This document shows positions 38,074 to 51,040 of a DNA stretch of 64,000 nt, piece after piece (the stretch's first letter is position 1; every line of letters begins with the position of its first letter). The stretch lies in contig VUYV01000042.1 in assembly GCA_008711295.1 (NCBI GenBank), positions 1,071,834 through 1,135,833 of the forward strand, read 5' to 3'. A program made the position numbers and the translations under genes. The notes under the pieces are model-generated. The model was not told the DNA's origin, ran no database searches, and worked only from the letters and a program-made list of their open reading frames with translations. Source of the stretch: Anarhynchus alexandrinus. Lineage: Eukaryota > Chordata > Aves > Charadriiformes > Charadriidae.

Positions 38074-38795
38074 GTAGAATCATAGAATCATGGAATAGTT
38101 TGTGTTGGAAAGGACCTTTAAAGGTCATCTAGTCCAACCTCCCTGCAATAAGCAGGGACATCTTCAACTAGATCAGGTTGCTCAAAGCCCCATCTCACCT
38201 GACCTTGAACACCTCCAGGGATGGGGCATCCACAGCTTCTCTGGGCAACCTGTTCCTGTGCCTCACCACCCTCAGAGTGAAACATTTCTTCCTAATGTCT
38301 AATCTAAATCTACCCTCTGCCACTTTAAAGCCATTCCCCCTTGTTCTATCACTACGTGCCCTTGTAAAAAGTCCTTCCGCAGCTTTCCTGAAGGCCCCCT
38401 TTAGGTACTGGAAGGCCACAATAAGGTCTCCCCACAGCCTTCTCTTCTCCAGGCTGAACAACCCCAACTCTTTCAGCCTGTCTTCATAGGAGAGGTGCTC
38501 CAGCCCTCTGATCATCTTTGTGGCCCTCCTCTGGACCTACTCCAACAGGTCCATTCTTTCTTATTTTGGGGGCTCCAGAGCTGGATGCAGTACTCCAGGT
38601 GGGGTCTCATGAGAGTGGAGTAGAGGGGGTAGAATCACCTCCCTTGACCTGCTGGCCACACTTCTGATGCAGCCCACGATATGGTTGGCCTTCTGGACTA
38701 CAAGGGCACATTGTTGGCTCATGTTGAGCTTCTCATCCACCAACACCCACCACTAAGTCCCTCTCCTCTCATGGCTGTGCCCCAAATTCAGTCTT
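38074..38795 (-). mobile_element. CR1 LINE, 5'-truncated, well preserved
   Basis: On the plus strand it starts with two reverse-complemented tail units (TAGAATCATAGAATCATGG), then the inverted 3' UTR and ORF2 end. The minus-strand frame 38515-38195 reads [30 protein letters not shown] and [16 protein letters not shown], the C-terminal CR1 ORF2 block. A second frame, 38746-38561, reads [19 protein letters not shown] and SRSREVILP before a frameshift. It is about 720 bp long and similar in sequence to the 19.9-kb copy. Confidence 0.95.
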
Positions 38796-40731
38796 GATGG
38801 CTTTGTTTCTAATCAACATAAAAAAAAACCCCAAACCAGTAATTCCTTCTATCTGGTGAAATTAATGCACAAACCCAACTGCCAAACTTGTCATATCTCT
38901 ATGCTGGATCACCTCAGATCTATCTGTCTCATCTTCCTGAACTTGAAGGGCTGTGGACCATAATAAAATAATGCTTAAATTTTTCTAAAAAATGTGAGTC
39001 AGCTATAGTTGGATTTATGAGCTTGGTTTCAGTGTTGGAGCTGCCCAAGCTGACATTAGATTAAAGAGCAACTAATGACAGTTCACAGTGAAAAGCATTG
39101 GCTTGAAATGACAATGAACACCCACTGGTGTGAGTCCAGGAAAGGAAAGGGAAGGGAGAAGGAGGTAGCACAGACTCTGGTGCATGAAGAGGGAACAAGG
39201 AACTGAAGTCAGTGTGGCACAAAGTACTGCCAGGTTTCAGAAGGGAGGTTTAGTTATACAGCAGGTGTGAACTGGAAGTTTAAAACACCATAAAGAAAGA
39301 TAAAAAAAAAATTAGATTTATGCTTGTATCGATTCCTACTCAGATCTACTTGCTGAAAGAGGAATGCATGCATGTATAGTTTTGGTCAAACCCAGCTATC
39401 AATAAAGAAACAATTTCAGCTCCTCATTTTACTCAGACATTTTTTACCTCATTTCACAGTGTAGTTACATACATTTCTAACATATATTAAAATGCTACAT
39501 GCTTCTTTCCTTACTTCCCAGAGAACAATGCACCAACTAGAATATGCTCGCTCTTAACAATATGGCAACACAATAGGGTATTTTATGCAGTTCTTTATAT
39601 TTTTTTAATGTATTAAAAGACTTAAGCATATGATTTGAAGAGAAATAAATGTAGTAATATTCCAACCTCACTAAATTTGTAGTCCTATAAATATAATATG
39701 AAGACTACTCACATTTTCCATTACCTAGAGGTGTTGGAAAGTAGACTAATGCTTATATCTGTAACATAGCAAGTAGCTATGGTAGCAAGTTACAGTGGAT
39801 CATTTCTAAATCCCACAAAAACCTGGTTTAAACCTTCACTTTAGGTCAGGCTTGACCCAGATGATATCTTTAATGTATAAGACCTCCACTTCAATTGTCA
39901 CTGATAGCAGATATGTCCAAATCTAGAAGCATAGATCACATTCACAGATCTCCACTTCAGTCCCCTCAAGGGAGAGGATATGGTCTGTCTTTCCCACATT
40001 TTGATTTTTTCCCTGCAGACCTTCTTGGAAAGATTTGGTATCTGCAGATCACAAAACCTTATTTCGGCTCTCCTGTTGGTGCTGTGTGTATTGATTCAGA
40101 AATTTCTATAACAGGAAATGAAGAGTTATTCCTGCACCGGAGTTTAGTCATCACTTGGTTCTCAGAGAATACTTTGATGTTATTTTTACAGTCAAAGCCA
40201 AGAAGCAAAACTGGCCCTAAGGCCAACTGGTCCTCACAAGCTCTTGTCCCTATGAAGGAGTGCTTCCTCCAACTTAGCATGAAGAATAGGACGGGAGAAA
40301 GTTTCTTTCCCTCATACAGTAGCACACTGGGCATTTTCCTAGCTTATTCTCCCAGAGAATGAGGCTAATTTCCATTTTCATACAGTAAAATTGTTTAGCT
40401 GTGTGTTACAGGGCTACTTTGGGCTTGCAAATAGATCTTCTGAAGTCTTCCTTTGTAATGGGGAGATTAATTTTTCACATCCTACAGGGAAAAGACTTGG
40501 GAGGCTGGAAAAATAGCTGAACTCTTCTCATGCCTGACAAAAAATAAACTAAAAACCCCAAATAAACCAAAATATCACCAAACCCTTGCATTCATGGATC
40601 AAGAGAGAAAAATAATGTATCTTAATCAGGAAACAGCTGGTAAGAGATTTTTATTTTGGATCATAAGAACAGGTAGTGCATAAAGAACGCCCTTTGACAA
40701 GTGTACTTATTAAAATGCAAATTTTTCATAT
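38796..40731. other. AT-rich non-coding sequence
   Basis: It begins with an A-run/CCCC motif at 38820-38838 and has another at 40551-40583. The 155-codon plus-strand frame at 39895-40362 has no domain I know; the opposite strand is open too over 91 codons, so it is not persuasive as coding. Confidence 0.5.
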
Positions 40732-41345
40732 TGTATTGGGTCTGGCTGAGATGGAGTTAATATTCTCCATAGCAGCCCTCATAGTGCTGTGTTTTGTGTT
40801 GGTAGCTAGAAAGGTGTTGATAACACACTAGTGTTTTGGCTACTGCTGAGCAGTGCTCCCACAGCATCGAGGCTGTCTCTCCAACATTGTCCCTCACCAG
40901 TAGGCTGGGGGTGGGCAAGATCTTGGGAGGGGACACAGCCGGGACAGCTGACCCAAACTGACCAAAGGGATATTCCATATCAAATGACATCTGCTTAGCA
41001 ATAAAAGTTAAGAGAAAGAAGGGGAGGAGACAGGGGGTTTGGGGTGGGGGGGCATTCGTTATTACAATGTTTGTCTTCTGGAGCAGCTGCTCTGGCTCCT
41101 GAAGCCCTCCTTCCTGGGATATGGCTGAAGGCTGAACATACCCTGCTGATGGGAAGTAGAGAATAAATCTTTTGTTTTCCTTTGCTTCTGCACACGGTCT
41201 TTGCTTTTGCTTTTATTAAACTGCCTCTATCTTGACCCATGAGGTTTTTCCATCTTATTTTCTCCCCAGCCGCATCCTGCTGAGGAGGGGAGTGCTAGAG
41301 CAGCTTGGTGGGTACCTGGCATCCAGCCAAGGTCAACCCACCACA
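40732..41345 (+). mobile_element. Complete solo LTR, ERVL-like, 614 bp
   Basis: It begins TGTATTGGGTCTGGCTGAGA and ends GGTCAACCCACCACA. Identical 5-bp duplications CATAT lie at 40727-40731 and 41346-41350. The U3-like part has GCTGAGCAGTGCT and GGGACAGCTGACCCAAACTG. A TATA-like AATAAAAG sits at 41000-41007 and ATTAAA at 41215-41220, followed by the CTTGACCCATGAGG block. A G-rich stretch (41032-41052) is expanded relative to the 62.2-kb copy. There is no proviral interior. Confidence 0.93.
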
Positions 41346-42469
41346 CATATCTTTATATTTGAACATATTTCAGCTGCGTGGATTAGTGTAACATTATTAA
41401 AATAGTGAATTCAAAATGCTTTATGGTTAAGAAATTGTCTTTTATTCCTTCCTCTCAGCATTATTTACTACATCATCATTACTAATCAAGAGAAAATGTC
41501 AATAGCTTTCATACATCCTTCTGTAGAATCACAGATTCTATGATTCCCAAGATTTTATCAATCTACAACATAATATGTTTTATCTATGTGATCAAGCTTT
41601 TGGCCTTTACCATCACTGTATTTATTTAGGTCTTGAACTGTGCATTACAAAGGATGTCATTGCCTATTACCAAGCACCTATATGCTTGGAGTATAAAGCT
41701 GTTTCTCATAATTAGGCAAAGTTCTCATATTTATCAAATTCTTTACCAAGCATATCTGTTCCGTGTGAGATCATTTGAATTTGCCCATTACTCTGGGATT
41801 TTTTTGCAAGCCAGAAATCTCTCTCCTTATTGTAGGATTAAAAAAGAACCTAAAATCTTGCAGTATTTCCCTGAATACTGGAACTAATATGCTATGGTTT
41901 CTCACAGATCCTCATGCATGCATAGTTTTCATCCATCCTCCCACGTTATTTTTCCTCCCTACAATACCTTATGCCCCCCCTTTCTACTTATTGGGTGTTT
42001 AACTGTTTTGTGACTTCACTGTCTGGCCAGGACTTCATTCTGACTGACCCACAGTTACTGCATCCTTTCCCAACATGATGACACAAATTTGGAGTTGTCT
42101 TTACTCTGCAGCCTGTGTTTATAGTGATTCTTAGCATTTTAAGATCTCTATTACCCTATCAGATTTGTCTGTGGTTGGTCAAAGAGTTCATTAATTATTA
42201 CGAAAGGAACAGAAGATTGCCACAGATGGAAATCAGACACTTAAGTGTTATTTTTCATACTCTAGAAAGTAATCTACCTACTTATGTTGAACAAAAAAAA
42301 CCCCAAACCAAACCACAATATACCTAACATATGATACTTTTTTGTATTAAAAATTACATTTCATACTTACATGTTAGAAAATAAAGTGCTTTTTACAGGC
42401 ACCTGAGAGCTATTAAGTGATAGCTGAGAGTTATCACTCAATAACACTACATGAAAGGAACGGACACAT
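41346..42469. other. AT-rich non-coding sequence with a CR1-tail-like scrap
   Basis: TAGAATCACAGATTCTATGATTCC at 41524-41547 resembles CR1 tail octamers in both orientations around a 3-base centre, but no CR1 body adjoins it. An A-run/CCCC motif lies at 42291-42316. Confidence 0.5.
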
Positions 42470-42945
42470 AGACTCATTCAGGTTAGAAAGGATGTCAGGA
42501 GATCTCTAGTCCCACCTCTTACTTTAAGCTCTGAGGTCATTCCAGGTGGCCCAGGGCTGTATCCAGTCTGGTCTAGAAAAACTTCAAGGATGGAGAGAGA
42601 CTGCATAACCTCCCTGGACAGCCTGATTGTCCTCTTGGTGAATTTTTGGCCGTAAGCTCTTCCCCTTTCCTCCCCCTCCAGGATGTCTCTTCTCCAGACT
42701 GGACAAGCCCAGCCCACTTTGCCTCTTTTCACAGGGAAAGTGGTCCTGTCCCTGACCGTCATGAAGGCCCTCTGCTGAATTTGTTGCAGTTTATTAACAT
42801 CTGTCTTGTGTTGGGAAGCCCCAAATAGGACACAGTAATCCAGATGCAGTCTGAAAAGTGCTGAATAGAGGGGAATAATCACTCCCCCATATCTCCTGGC
42901 TATGCTTTGATCACAGTGTTTCTGCAGGAACAAAATCATGTAGGT
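42470..42945 (-). mobile_element. CR1 LINE, older 5'-truncated copy
   Basis: The minus-strand frame 42939-42478 reads IARRYGGVIIPLYSALFRLH and then DYCV, followed by NKLQQIQQRAF. This is the same ORF2 C-terminal block as in the 19.9- and 38.1-kb copies but more diverged. On the plus strand the 3' end lacks clear ATTCTATGA tail units (only AGACTCATTCAGGTTAGAAAGG-like sequence from 42471). The frame runs 153 codons without a stop, though the later part diverges from CR1 protein because of a frame change. Confidence 0.9.
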
Positions 42946-45265
42946 ATTGAGGGGCTTTGGTGTCCCCAGGCATTAGTGAAGTTGGGAGGAAAGGGCATAG
43001 CAACCTGGTAGCTTGCCTGTGGGCCTGCTGAGTGGGTTTTCCTTTTTCACAAAGCCCTGTAGACATGGATTGCATTGTGCCCTCTCTGTCATTGTGGCTT
43101 TCATCTCCACAGAAACACAGGAACTTTAGTTCGGATTTGAAAAAGTGTTTAAGTGCCTTAAACAAAAATGCGTAGAGTTTAGCAAAGACAGTGTTTGAGA
43201 TTATTTTAATTTACTAGATGCTTCCCTTTTTGATCCAGATGTTTCCTATGCAACTTCAATTACATCCAATAGTAACACTCAGTCAAACATACTCTGTTCT
43301 CTGAATACATATTAGAGTGCACTGTGAAGGTAGATCTGCTCTCTATCCATACAGAGACTCTACAGATCTATGATGTAATTGCTATTTTGTATGTTTTGTG
43401 TTTGAAATACCATTAGGGCTGTGAGTAATATTTGCATAGCAGGTGGTCATAAAATGCATGCCCCATGGAGTGTCATGATGGATATTAGAGAAGGCAATAT
43501 CTACTTGGATAGTCTTGGAGGATTGGGTAAAATGGTCGGGAGAAAAACTGTGGTTCAGTCTTGTCCATAATATTTAGTGGAAAAGGTCTCTGGTGTGAGT
43601 TGCCATTCAGAGTGTTTCTGGAGTTGTCTCTTCTAGTTAGCATGAGACTAAACTTTGCCAGGGAGCATGTGAGCAGACTTGGACTTCCTTCCTGGCTCTG
43701 CTCCAACAGTAGTATGGATGTTGCTTAAAGCTCTGATTATGCCTAAGGATTACCCCTCTCTCAGTGGCCAAGTACACAGATCTAGGTTCAACAGACGGAC
43801 TTTGACTTTGTAATGATCAGTCCTGTAAGCCTCCAAATTAAGTAGTAGCTGTAGGACTGAAAATTACCTGAATTCCCCATGCTTTGTAGCAGAGAAACAA
43901 GCTTCTATACTTTCAGTTAGCTATGTATCATGTTGCTGAAACTGAGGCATCCCAGCAAAAACCTGAGAAGATGTCTCTGAGGCCTTATCTTTTGCAAGAA
44001 TTTACACTAACATTTAGGTCTGAGGTTTAAAGACAATTCCTACAGTTTTTGGAAGAGTTTGCCATACTGCAAATTTTTCACTGTGTAGTCGGGAATGTGA
44101 AATTTCCAGATTTAGAGAGAACGCAAAGGGAAGTGCAAGGTTAGCAAGACTACCAGTTTGTTGTGCAAAAGACTCTTGTTTTCATCTCCTGGATGCTTTA
44201 GCTTTACTTTGAATATAATGCTGGGACAAGACACACAGGGCCTGTGCGCTTCTTTCCCAGCTGTGTATAATGAAACAGGAACGCACCTGAAATGTATGTG
44301 TTCATGTGCCTTGTGTTCTTCAGAGTCACGTAGGAAATGGTGGTATGGTACAGTGCAATACAGGGGTATTGCGCTATGAGGAATTCAATATTAAATCTTT
44401 TTTCCATCATCAGTTTACAAGGGTTTTTTGGGGTTTTAGCTTCCTCCCCCCAAATATTAAAAATAGCTTAATATGTATTTTATAATGGCTTTATAAAAAG
44501 GATGTTGATTTACCTTTCACAGTTGCACAATTAAATGCTTTATGTGTTCTTTTTTCTATACAAGTAGATAACGTTGCCATGGCATTCTCTATATTTAGAA
44601 CTGAAAATATTATATATAATCAGTGTCTTTGCCATTTTACATACAGCAGTCTCAAATTTCGTCTGTTCTTGAATACTTTGTTTCTCCTATAAAGTGCTTT
44701 TTGAGGAGGCTTTTCACACGCCTTTCAAAATTTGCTGAACAAAGTTGCAAAATAAAACAAATCATTTTTCTGTTAAGTTTAACATACATACCCTTGAGAA
44801 AATTCTCAAATACTAGATAAAGGAATATTAATCCATTTCATTGTATGCAATATGTGCCTCCACATTTGTAACATGTCTACTTCATTGCACACAATAAAAC
44901 AGCTTCAAGGAACTAATAGCTCTGATCTTTGCAGTCTCACATAAAACACTTACCAAACTTAACAAGGAAGCATGACTTCAAATAGTTTTGAAGTGTTGAT
45001 GACTGAAAACGATAGCCTGAAATTTTGGAACTTCTGAGTAAATACTATGATGTGATTTTTATTTTTTTTTAATATGTTGTAGTCCAAATTTAAATGTAGA
45101 CATACTTTTATGGAGTTACTGATTTCTTAATTCTTTGCATCCTTTAATAATAGAAAATAACAAGAATTCTAAAAGTGCCGCACAGAGTTTGAAACAAGGA
45201 ATTGCTTTTTGGTGAAAAGTGTTTTGTTGCCAGTGCGTTCTTATCAGTCCAGATATGAGTTTTTT

Positions 45266-45280
45266 AAAAAAAAAAAAAAA
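45266..45280 (+). repeat. A15 run
   Basis: A homopolymer of 15 A follows T6. No retroposon body was recognised beside it. Confidence 0.9.
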
Positions 45281-47882
45281 GAGGAAGCAACAAAGTTCTG
45301 TAAGAGATGTGTGAACTTTCTAAAATCAAACTCATTTGTTAACAGCTACATAATAAACAAAAAATAGAAGACTGGAAGAGATTAGGAATATTTTATCAAA
45401 GAATGCCACAACTACTGCTTTTTGAGTGAAAAAAGTTTTGAGACAATGGCTTAATACAACAGTGGCTGCATACTCATGAAGAGAGGCTAGAGAGAACTGC
45501 CATTTAACTTTGTATTCATGCATTGTGTATGACAAAGGGACATAATGTGATAAAATTGAGTATCAAAAGTTACTAGCTTTTAAATTACTGCAATTTAGGG
45601 CCTCTTTTTTAAAGAATATTTCTGTCTTTCTTTCAAAATAATTTTATATATAATCCAGATTCCTCTAAAGGACTGATATAAAAAGGAAAAATGAGATACT
45701 TTATTTTCATGTCATATGATTTTTCTTATTAAGACATGATTTATTTAAACAATGCAGAGAGCACTTTAAAATTGCTGTTTCCAGCTAAAATATGCTTCTT
45801 GTTCTTTCATTAAGTACATGCAATTCTGTGAACAATACCATTTATATATAAATGGAAAACCTGCAGTGAAATTCTCAATCCTATGTGAATTCTTATGTCT
45901 TCTACAGACATGTATATGTACACCACCAGCCTAAGAAAAATATTCTTAAACAAGGAGGGGTTTCTAAAATCAAACACTTTTGAAACTCAGGTTTGACATT
46001 GATCAAAGCAAGATTTGGAGCTCTATTTTCTGTCTTTTTATTAAACCTTAGAAATATGTTTAAATAATGAAAGGCAGATTTCTAGATTGCCATTACTTAA
46101 AAAGAATAAAAGCAAGAGATTTGACATAAAAGTCTGTGAGGAACTGATATTATGAAATCCTGAGTTGCAACAGTAAAATGTAAAGTATTCCCTTCTCTCT
46201 CTGCTCATCTCTGTAAAACCTTTGGTTTCTGATAGACAAAATATATTTTGAAGGGGGAAAAAAGTATTTATAGCAACCCAAGAGAAGTAAAATATATAGA
46301 GTGCAGTAGATGTGAGGAGAAAACTAATGATTTAAGGTTTGTTTTGTTGGTTTGGTTTGTTGTTTTTTTGTAATTTTTTTTTTTTTAATCTGCTTGCTTA
46401 TTAGTCTGGCAAAAATCTTAATGTTGTCACACTCATAGAAGTTGACCAACTGAATCAACAGCTGTCTGGAGAAGTAGGATATTGCTGTGTTGTCTTTCAG
46501 ATTGCTCAGATCTTTACTATTTTGATTCAAAATGTAGCAATTCCTTGCCAGATTTTCAGCAAGATATTTTCACTTTTCCCGAAAAAACAGTAATGTTTTG
46601 TAGCTACTAAATGCAACTTTAAATTCCATGAAAGGAACAAGAGGACAATAAATCAAGCATGCATGCCATATGTAAAATATTGTATATAGCTTAAAAATGC
46701 ATCTACTACAAGTAAAGTCCTGACTTTCACATCAAATTCATAAACTAAGTTATAACCTTTCTCAACTATTTGTATGACATCTTTCTTTATTTTTATCTTT
46801 TATATAAGTAAAATACTACATTGAGTGTCCTGACTGACCTTCTGGTGAAGGACAGGTATAACTTGGGCTTATGCATCTTTCAGGCAATGAGATCTGAGCT
46901 ACAACATAAGAGTGTATCCAAGAGTCAGAACCAATAGATTTTCTAATTTCTTTCAAAACTTTCTTTCTCACAGTCAAGGCAAGCTTGAAAGTATCTTACA
47001 GTTTCTGTCTCCAGTTTAGTCTACATACCATTATTATTTCCTCTTCACCAGTCCACTTATCAACCTTCCTCCCTCTCTTTCAGATGGAAAATTGTCTTCT
47101 CATATCATTAGAAAACAACATGCTACTGTGGCTTAAGCAGAATTTGGGTAATCTTGACTCTTATGTTAGTTCATTACAAGTTAGGGCACAGTTAACTAGA
47201 TGAATAATGGGGGAATGGTATGATTTTCCAAAACACTCCATGTAAGCCTAATTCTTTACCAGAGCTGTATACAATCCTAACTGACTTCAGTGGAAAGAGA
47301 GTCAAATTAACACTGGAATTTCACATCTCTTTAATATCTCCATCCTATATACCTTAAGACAACAGAAATTTGCTATTGTTTCTCATGGAACTGATATCAG
47401 GACCTCAGTGAAAATTGTCTTTTTTCCACAAAATTACCAGTGAGATGATAAAGTAAAGCCACGTTCCAACCCACAGAGCTCTGTCACGTATATAGTCTAC
47501 TCTATAAAGAGGGTTAAACCACTGGCAGATTCTTAACTATGTGTGATTTCAGCAAGACTGCACTGATAGATCAGCTCTCGTTTAAATTTGTACTTAATCA
47601 TAAATGTCTTAGCCGGCAAATAACATTTTGTTTAACACAGCATTTACCAAAGAAATAATTGATGTCTTCTAATCCTGTTGTTATACTTCTCCTGGCTTTC
47701 TTGTGGAGATATCAACATAAATAATGAGATTCTTATCTTATATTGGTGGTGATTAATTGAAGACCAAATATTATAGATTAACCAACACCTCATTTATTTT
47801 GTAGTATTTCTTCAAATTATGAAAGCAAATGCTTCATTTATTACCTATGTCTTGGGAATAAAACTTCCAAGGAAAGGCAAAT

Positions 47883-47895
47883 ACACACACACACA
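47883..47895 (+). repeat. Short (AC)n microsatellite
   Basis: There are six AC units. The array is too short to be strongly polymorphic. Confidence 0.8.
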
Positions 47896-49924
47896 TGCAA
47901 ACTTGACTCATGCTGAAATTATATTGCAGATATAATTTACAATTACTATAAACACAATGGCATATTTGGAGTATCTCAGTAAAATTACAAATAAATAACT
48001 AATCATAAAGCACTAATGTTCCTATTCCAAACCAAGTCCAAGAAAAATATCTCATATAGCTTCTACTAAAAATATATGACTCTGTCTTCCTCTAAATGCC
48101 TACTTGTCTAAAAAATTTAACAGAACCATGAAAAAAAATAAAATTTAAAAAAACCACAACCAAACAACACCAAAACACTATTGCCACTCTTTCCTTGTTT
48201 TATTGACTTAGGATATACTACTTTTCTTGGTTCTTTCTGAAAAGATTTTTTTTCCCCAGTGTTAGCAATTCATTTTAATTGCCAATTTAATGGATCACTT
48301 TACCTATACATATTCTTTCTAGTTAGCCATGAGTTTGAACACAATAGCTTTCCAAAAGGCTCTTAGTAGTCTGTCTTCCATGGTCCTAAGCATACACTGA
48401 CATTTTTAACAGCTGATCTTTGCAGCCTTTTGCAATTCCTGTTACAGCTTCTTCTCCACACATAATTCCACAATATGGGTCCCAAATGTAAAATAAAAAA
48501 AGTAAATCTGCTGCTGCAAGGATGCTTGGTGGTCCTTTGTCCTTCTTGAATGTGCCCCTATCTTACTAAATTTCACTACTTGCATAGCTGAAGTTCCCTT
48601 TTTTCTCATTAGTTACTTGGAGCTAAAAATTAAAATCCATTCCTATTCTGTATCCTTTTTGAATTTCTTTCCTTATTCAGCTGTTAGAAGTAATTAATGT
48701 GCCCAAGTAGTTGCAGCATATACATTGTTGATGCTTGTGGTTATTGATTTCTGCATAAAGCTTATTCAGTATTTTCTTATGGTTTCAGTACTATACACTC
48801 ATTGTGTGATACTTCCCAGCATTCCAATATCAGAAGCAATCCCAATGATTTAAAGAGGCATTCTAACTTGCTGCCTGGAAATTATCTTATGATATGTGTT
48901 TAAAACCTATCCAAACCTGCAAGCAGAATGATAATTCAGCTCTCTTTTCTTCAGTAGCTGGTAGATCAAAAATATTTGCTTCATCCTTGGGCCGGCTAAA
49001 TTTTCTTAATTAGCCAAAAAAAGAAATTAACAGAAACAAAGAATTACGTCTATCAACTGCTCCTGCTGTTTGTATTTCATGTTTTACTCATAAGCACATG
49101 AAGAACCACCTGTAAGGGGTTTTGGTAATGTGAAAACTCTTTTATGTCTGTATGTCAATATAGCGAGTAGGAAATGAATAATTGTCAAGAAATAAGGAGA
49201 AGAAGAAAAAGAAAAATTTTGTGTAGGGTGGAATGAAAAGTGTAAACAACAAAAGGATGCTGGCTAGGCTATGACTTCAGTTTTATTGAGGTGAGTGGTT
49301 ATGCAGATATTTTTTTTTCTGATAGAAAGATATCTGATTATCTAAGGAACAAAACAAGTAGTGTGCTTGTTCTTCCTGGTAGTGGAATGTTTGTTTTAGG
49401 CAGATGAGTGTATTTTAAAGGAAGGATGCTGTATTATTTATTCAGGATGCTGAATGCCTAGTAACTTTATGCCAGAAATTGCTAAATTATAGTCTTGAAA
49501 ACAAGGTAATTTAAATTATAACTCTTCCTCATGATACACATTTTGGCATATGTAATTCACAATGTATTCCACAAACAATCTTTATATATTTCGATTTAAA
49601 GTAGAAAAGAAGTCCCTTATTGAGTAATTATAGAGCAAAGAATTAAAGAAGATGTAAAACAGAGCGTGCCATATTCCCCATAGGAGCTGAGCAAAACTCG
49701 CTGCAAAACTGGATGTACAGAGGGTAGAGTGGCTGAAACCATCATTGTTCTCCAGATATTACAAAGGAAGGGGTGGGGCAGGAAACGGCAAACATATTGG
49801 GCAGCAGAATAAAATTTAAAAAATATTCATAATGACATAAGGTAAAAATCTAAAGACCTGTAAATTCTTTGTTAGTTCAGATCCTTTTGTTCCTCTTAGA
49901 AACTGCAAAAATAAAAGAAGGACT

Positions 49925-51040
49925 GGATAGGTAGACAGTGAGGTGGATTGAAACCTGGCTGAACTGCCGGGCTCAAAGGATCGTGGTCAACACAAAGCGG
50001 AGCTGGAGGCCAGTCACTCATGGTGTACCCTAGGGGTTAAGACCAAGGCCAATACTGTTTAATATCTTCATTAATGAGCTGGATGATTGGACAGAGTGCA
50101 CCCTCACCAAGTTCACAGATGATACAAAATGGGGAGTTGGGAGTGTGGCTGATTCATTAGAAGATCTTGCTGCCATTCAAAAGGACCTGGACAGGCTGGA
50201 GAATTGGACAGAGAGGAAGTTCTACAAATAGAAATGCCCAGTTCTGCACCTGGGGAGGAATAACCCCATGCACCATTACAAGCGAGGAGGCTGACTGACT
50301 TGAAAGCAGCTTTGCAGAGAAGGACATTGAGGTTCTGGTGTAAACCAAGTTGAACACGAGCCAGCAATGTGCCCTAGTGGCAAAGAAGGCCACCAGCCTT
50401 CTGGGATGCAACAGGCAGAGTGTTGCCAGCAGGTTAACAGAGATGATCCTTCCTCTCTGCTCATCACTGTTGAGACACTTCTTGGGTGCTGTGCCCAGTA
50501 CTGGGCTCCTCAATACATGGGAAGACATGGACATACTGGAGCAAGTTCAGCCAAGGGCCATGAGGGTTATGATGGGACTGGAGCAGCTACTGTACAAGGA
50601 GAGGCTGAGAACACTGGGACTGTTCAGTCTGGAGAACAAAAGACTCAAAGGGTCTTGGCAATGTGTATAAATACTTCATGGGGGCCAGGAAGGAGGTGGG
50701 GCCAGACTCTTCTCAGCGGTGCCCAATGTCCCGTCAATAAGCAATAGGCACAAACTGCCACAGAAAATTATATCTGAAAAAAAACCCCAAAACTTTTTCA
50801 CCGTGAGGTACTGTGGTTTTTTACTGTGAGGTTTTTCAAACAATGAAACAGATTGCCAGGAAAGGTTGTAGAGTCTCCTTTCTTGGAGATACTCAAAACC
50901 TGACTGGACAATGTGCTGTGCAACCTGTTCTGGTGGGCACTGCTTTGAGTCTGAGGATACAATGAGATGGTCTCCAAAGCAAACAGCTTGATCTCCACAC
51001 TTCAACTATTCTGAGATCGTGTGATTCTGTCATTTGAATA
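49925..51040 (+). mobile_element. CR1 LINE with palm part of reverse transcriptase and 3' end
   Basis: This plus-strand copy is about 1.1 kb long. The first frame reads [13 protein letters not shown] and [13 protein letters not shown], the CR1 reverse transcriptase catalytic region where FADD is the usual motif (here FTDD). Next come [12 protein letters not shown] and MNTSQQCALVAKKATSLLGC, SVASRLTEMILPLCSSLLR and YKERLRTLGLFSLENKRLKG. Stops (for example after FYK near 50228) and frameshifts disable it. The 3' end retains GATCGTGTGATTCTGTCA tail-like sequence at 51016-51033. The ORF2 C-terminal block overlaps in content with the 38.1-kb copy but is more diverged. Confidence 0.93.

Larger units (their letters stand above)
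42946..49924. other. About 7 kb of AT-rich non-coding sequence
   Basis: I recognise no confident repeat copy. It contains an A-run/CCCC complement at 44421-44438, an A15 run at 45266-45280, a G/T-rich and T-rich tract at 46336-46386, a TGACTTCAGTGGA scrap at 47279-47294, a short (AC)n at 47883-47895 and an A/C-rich tract at 48131-48178. The minus-strand frame at 46530-46324 looks protein-like over about 45 residues but has no splice signals. Confidence 0.5.

Noticed and set aside
41524..41547. CR1 tail in both orientations
   Set aside because: Only about 24 bp with no adjoining CR1 body; may be a chance inverted repeat.
50157..50534. 125-codon minus-strand frame
   Set aside because: Antisense shadow of the plus-strand CR1 copy at 49.9-51.0 kb.
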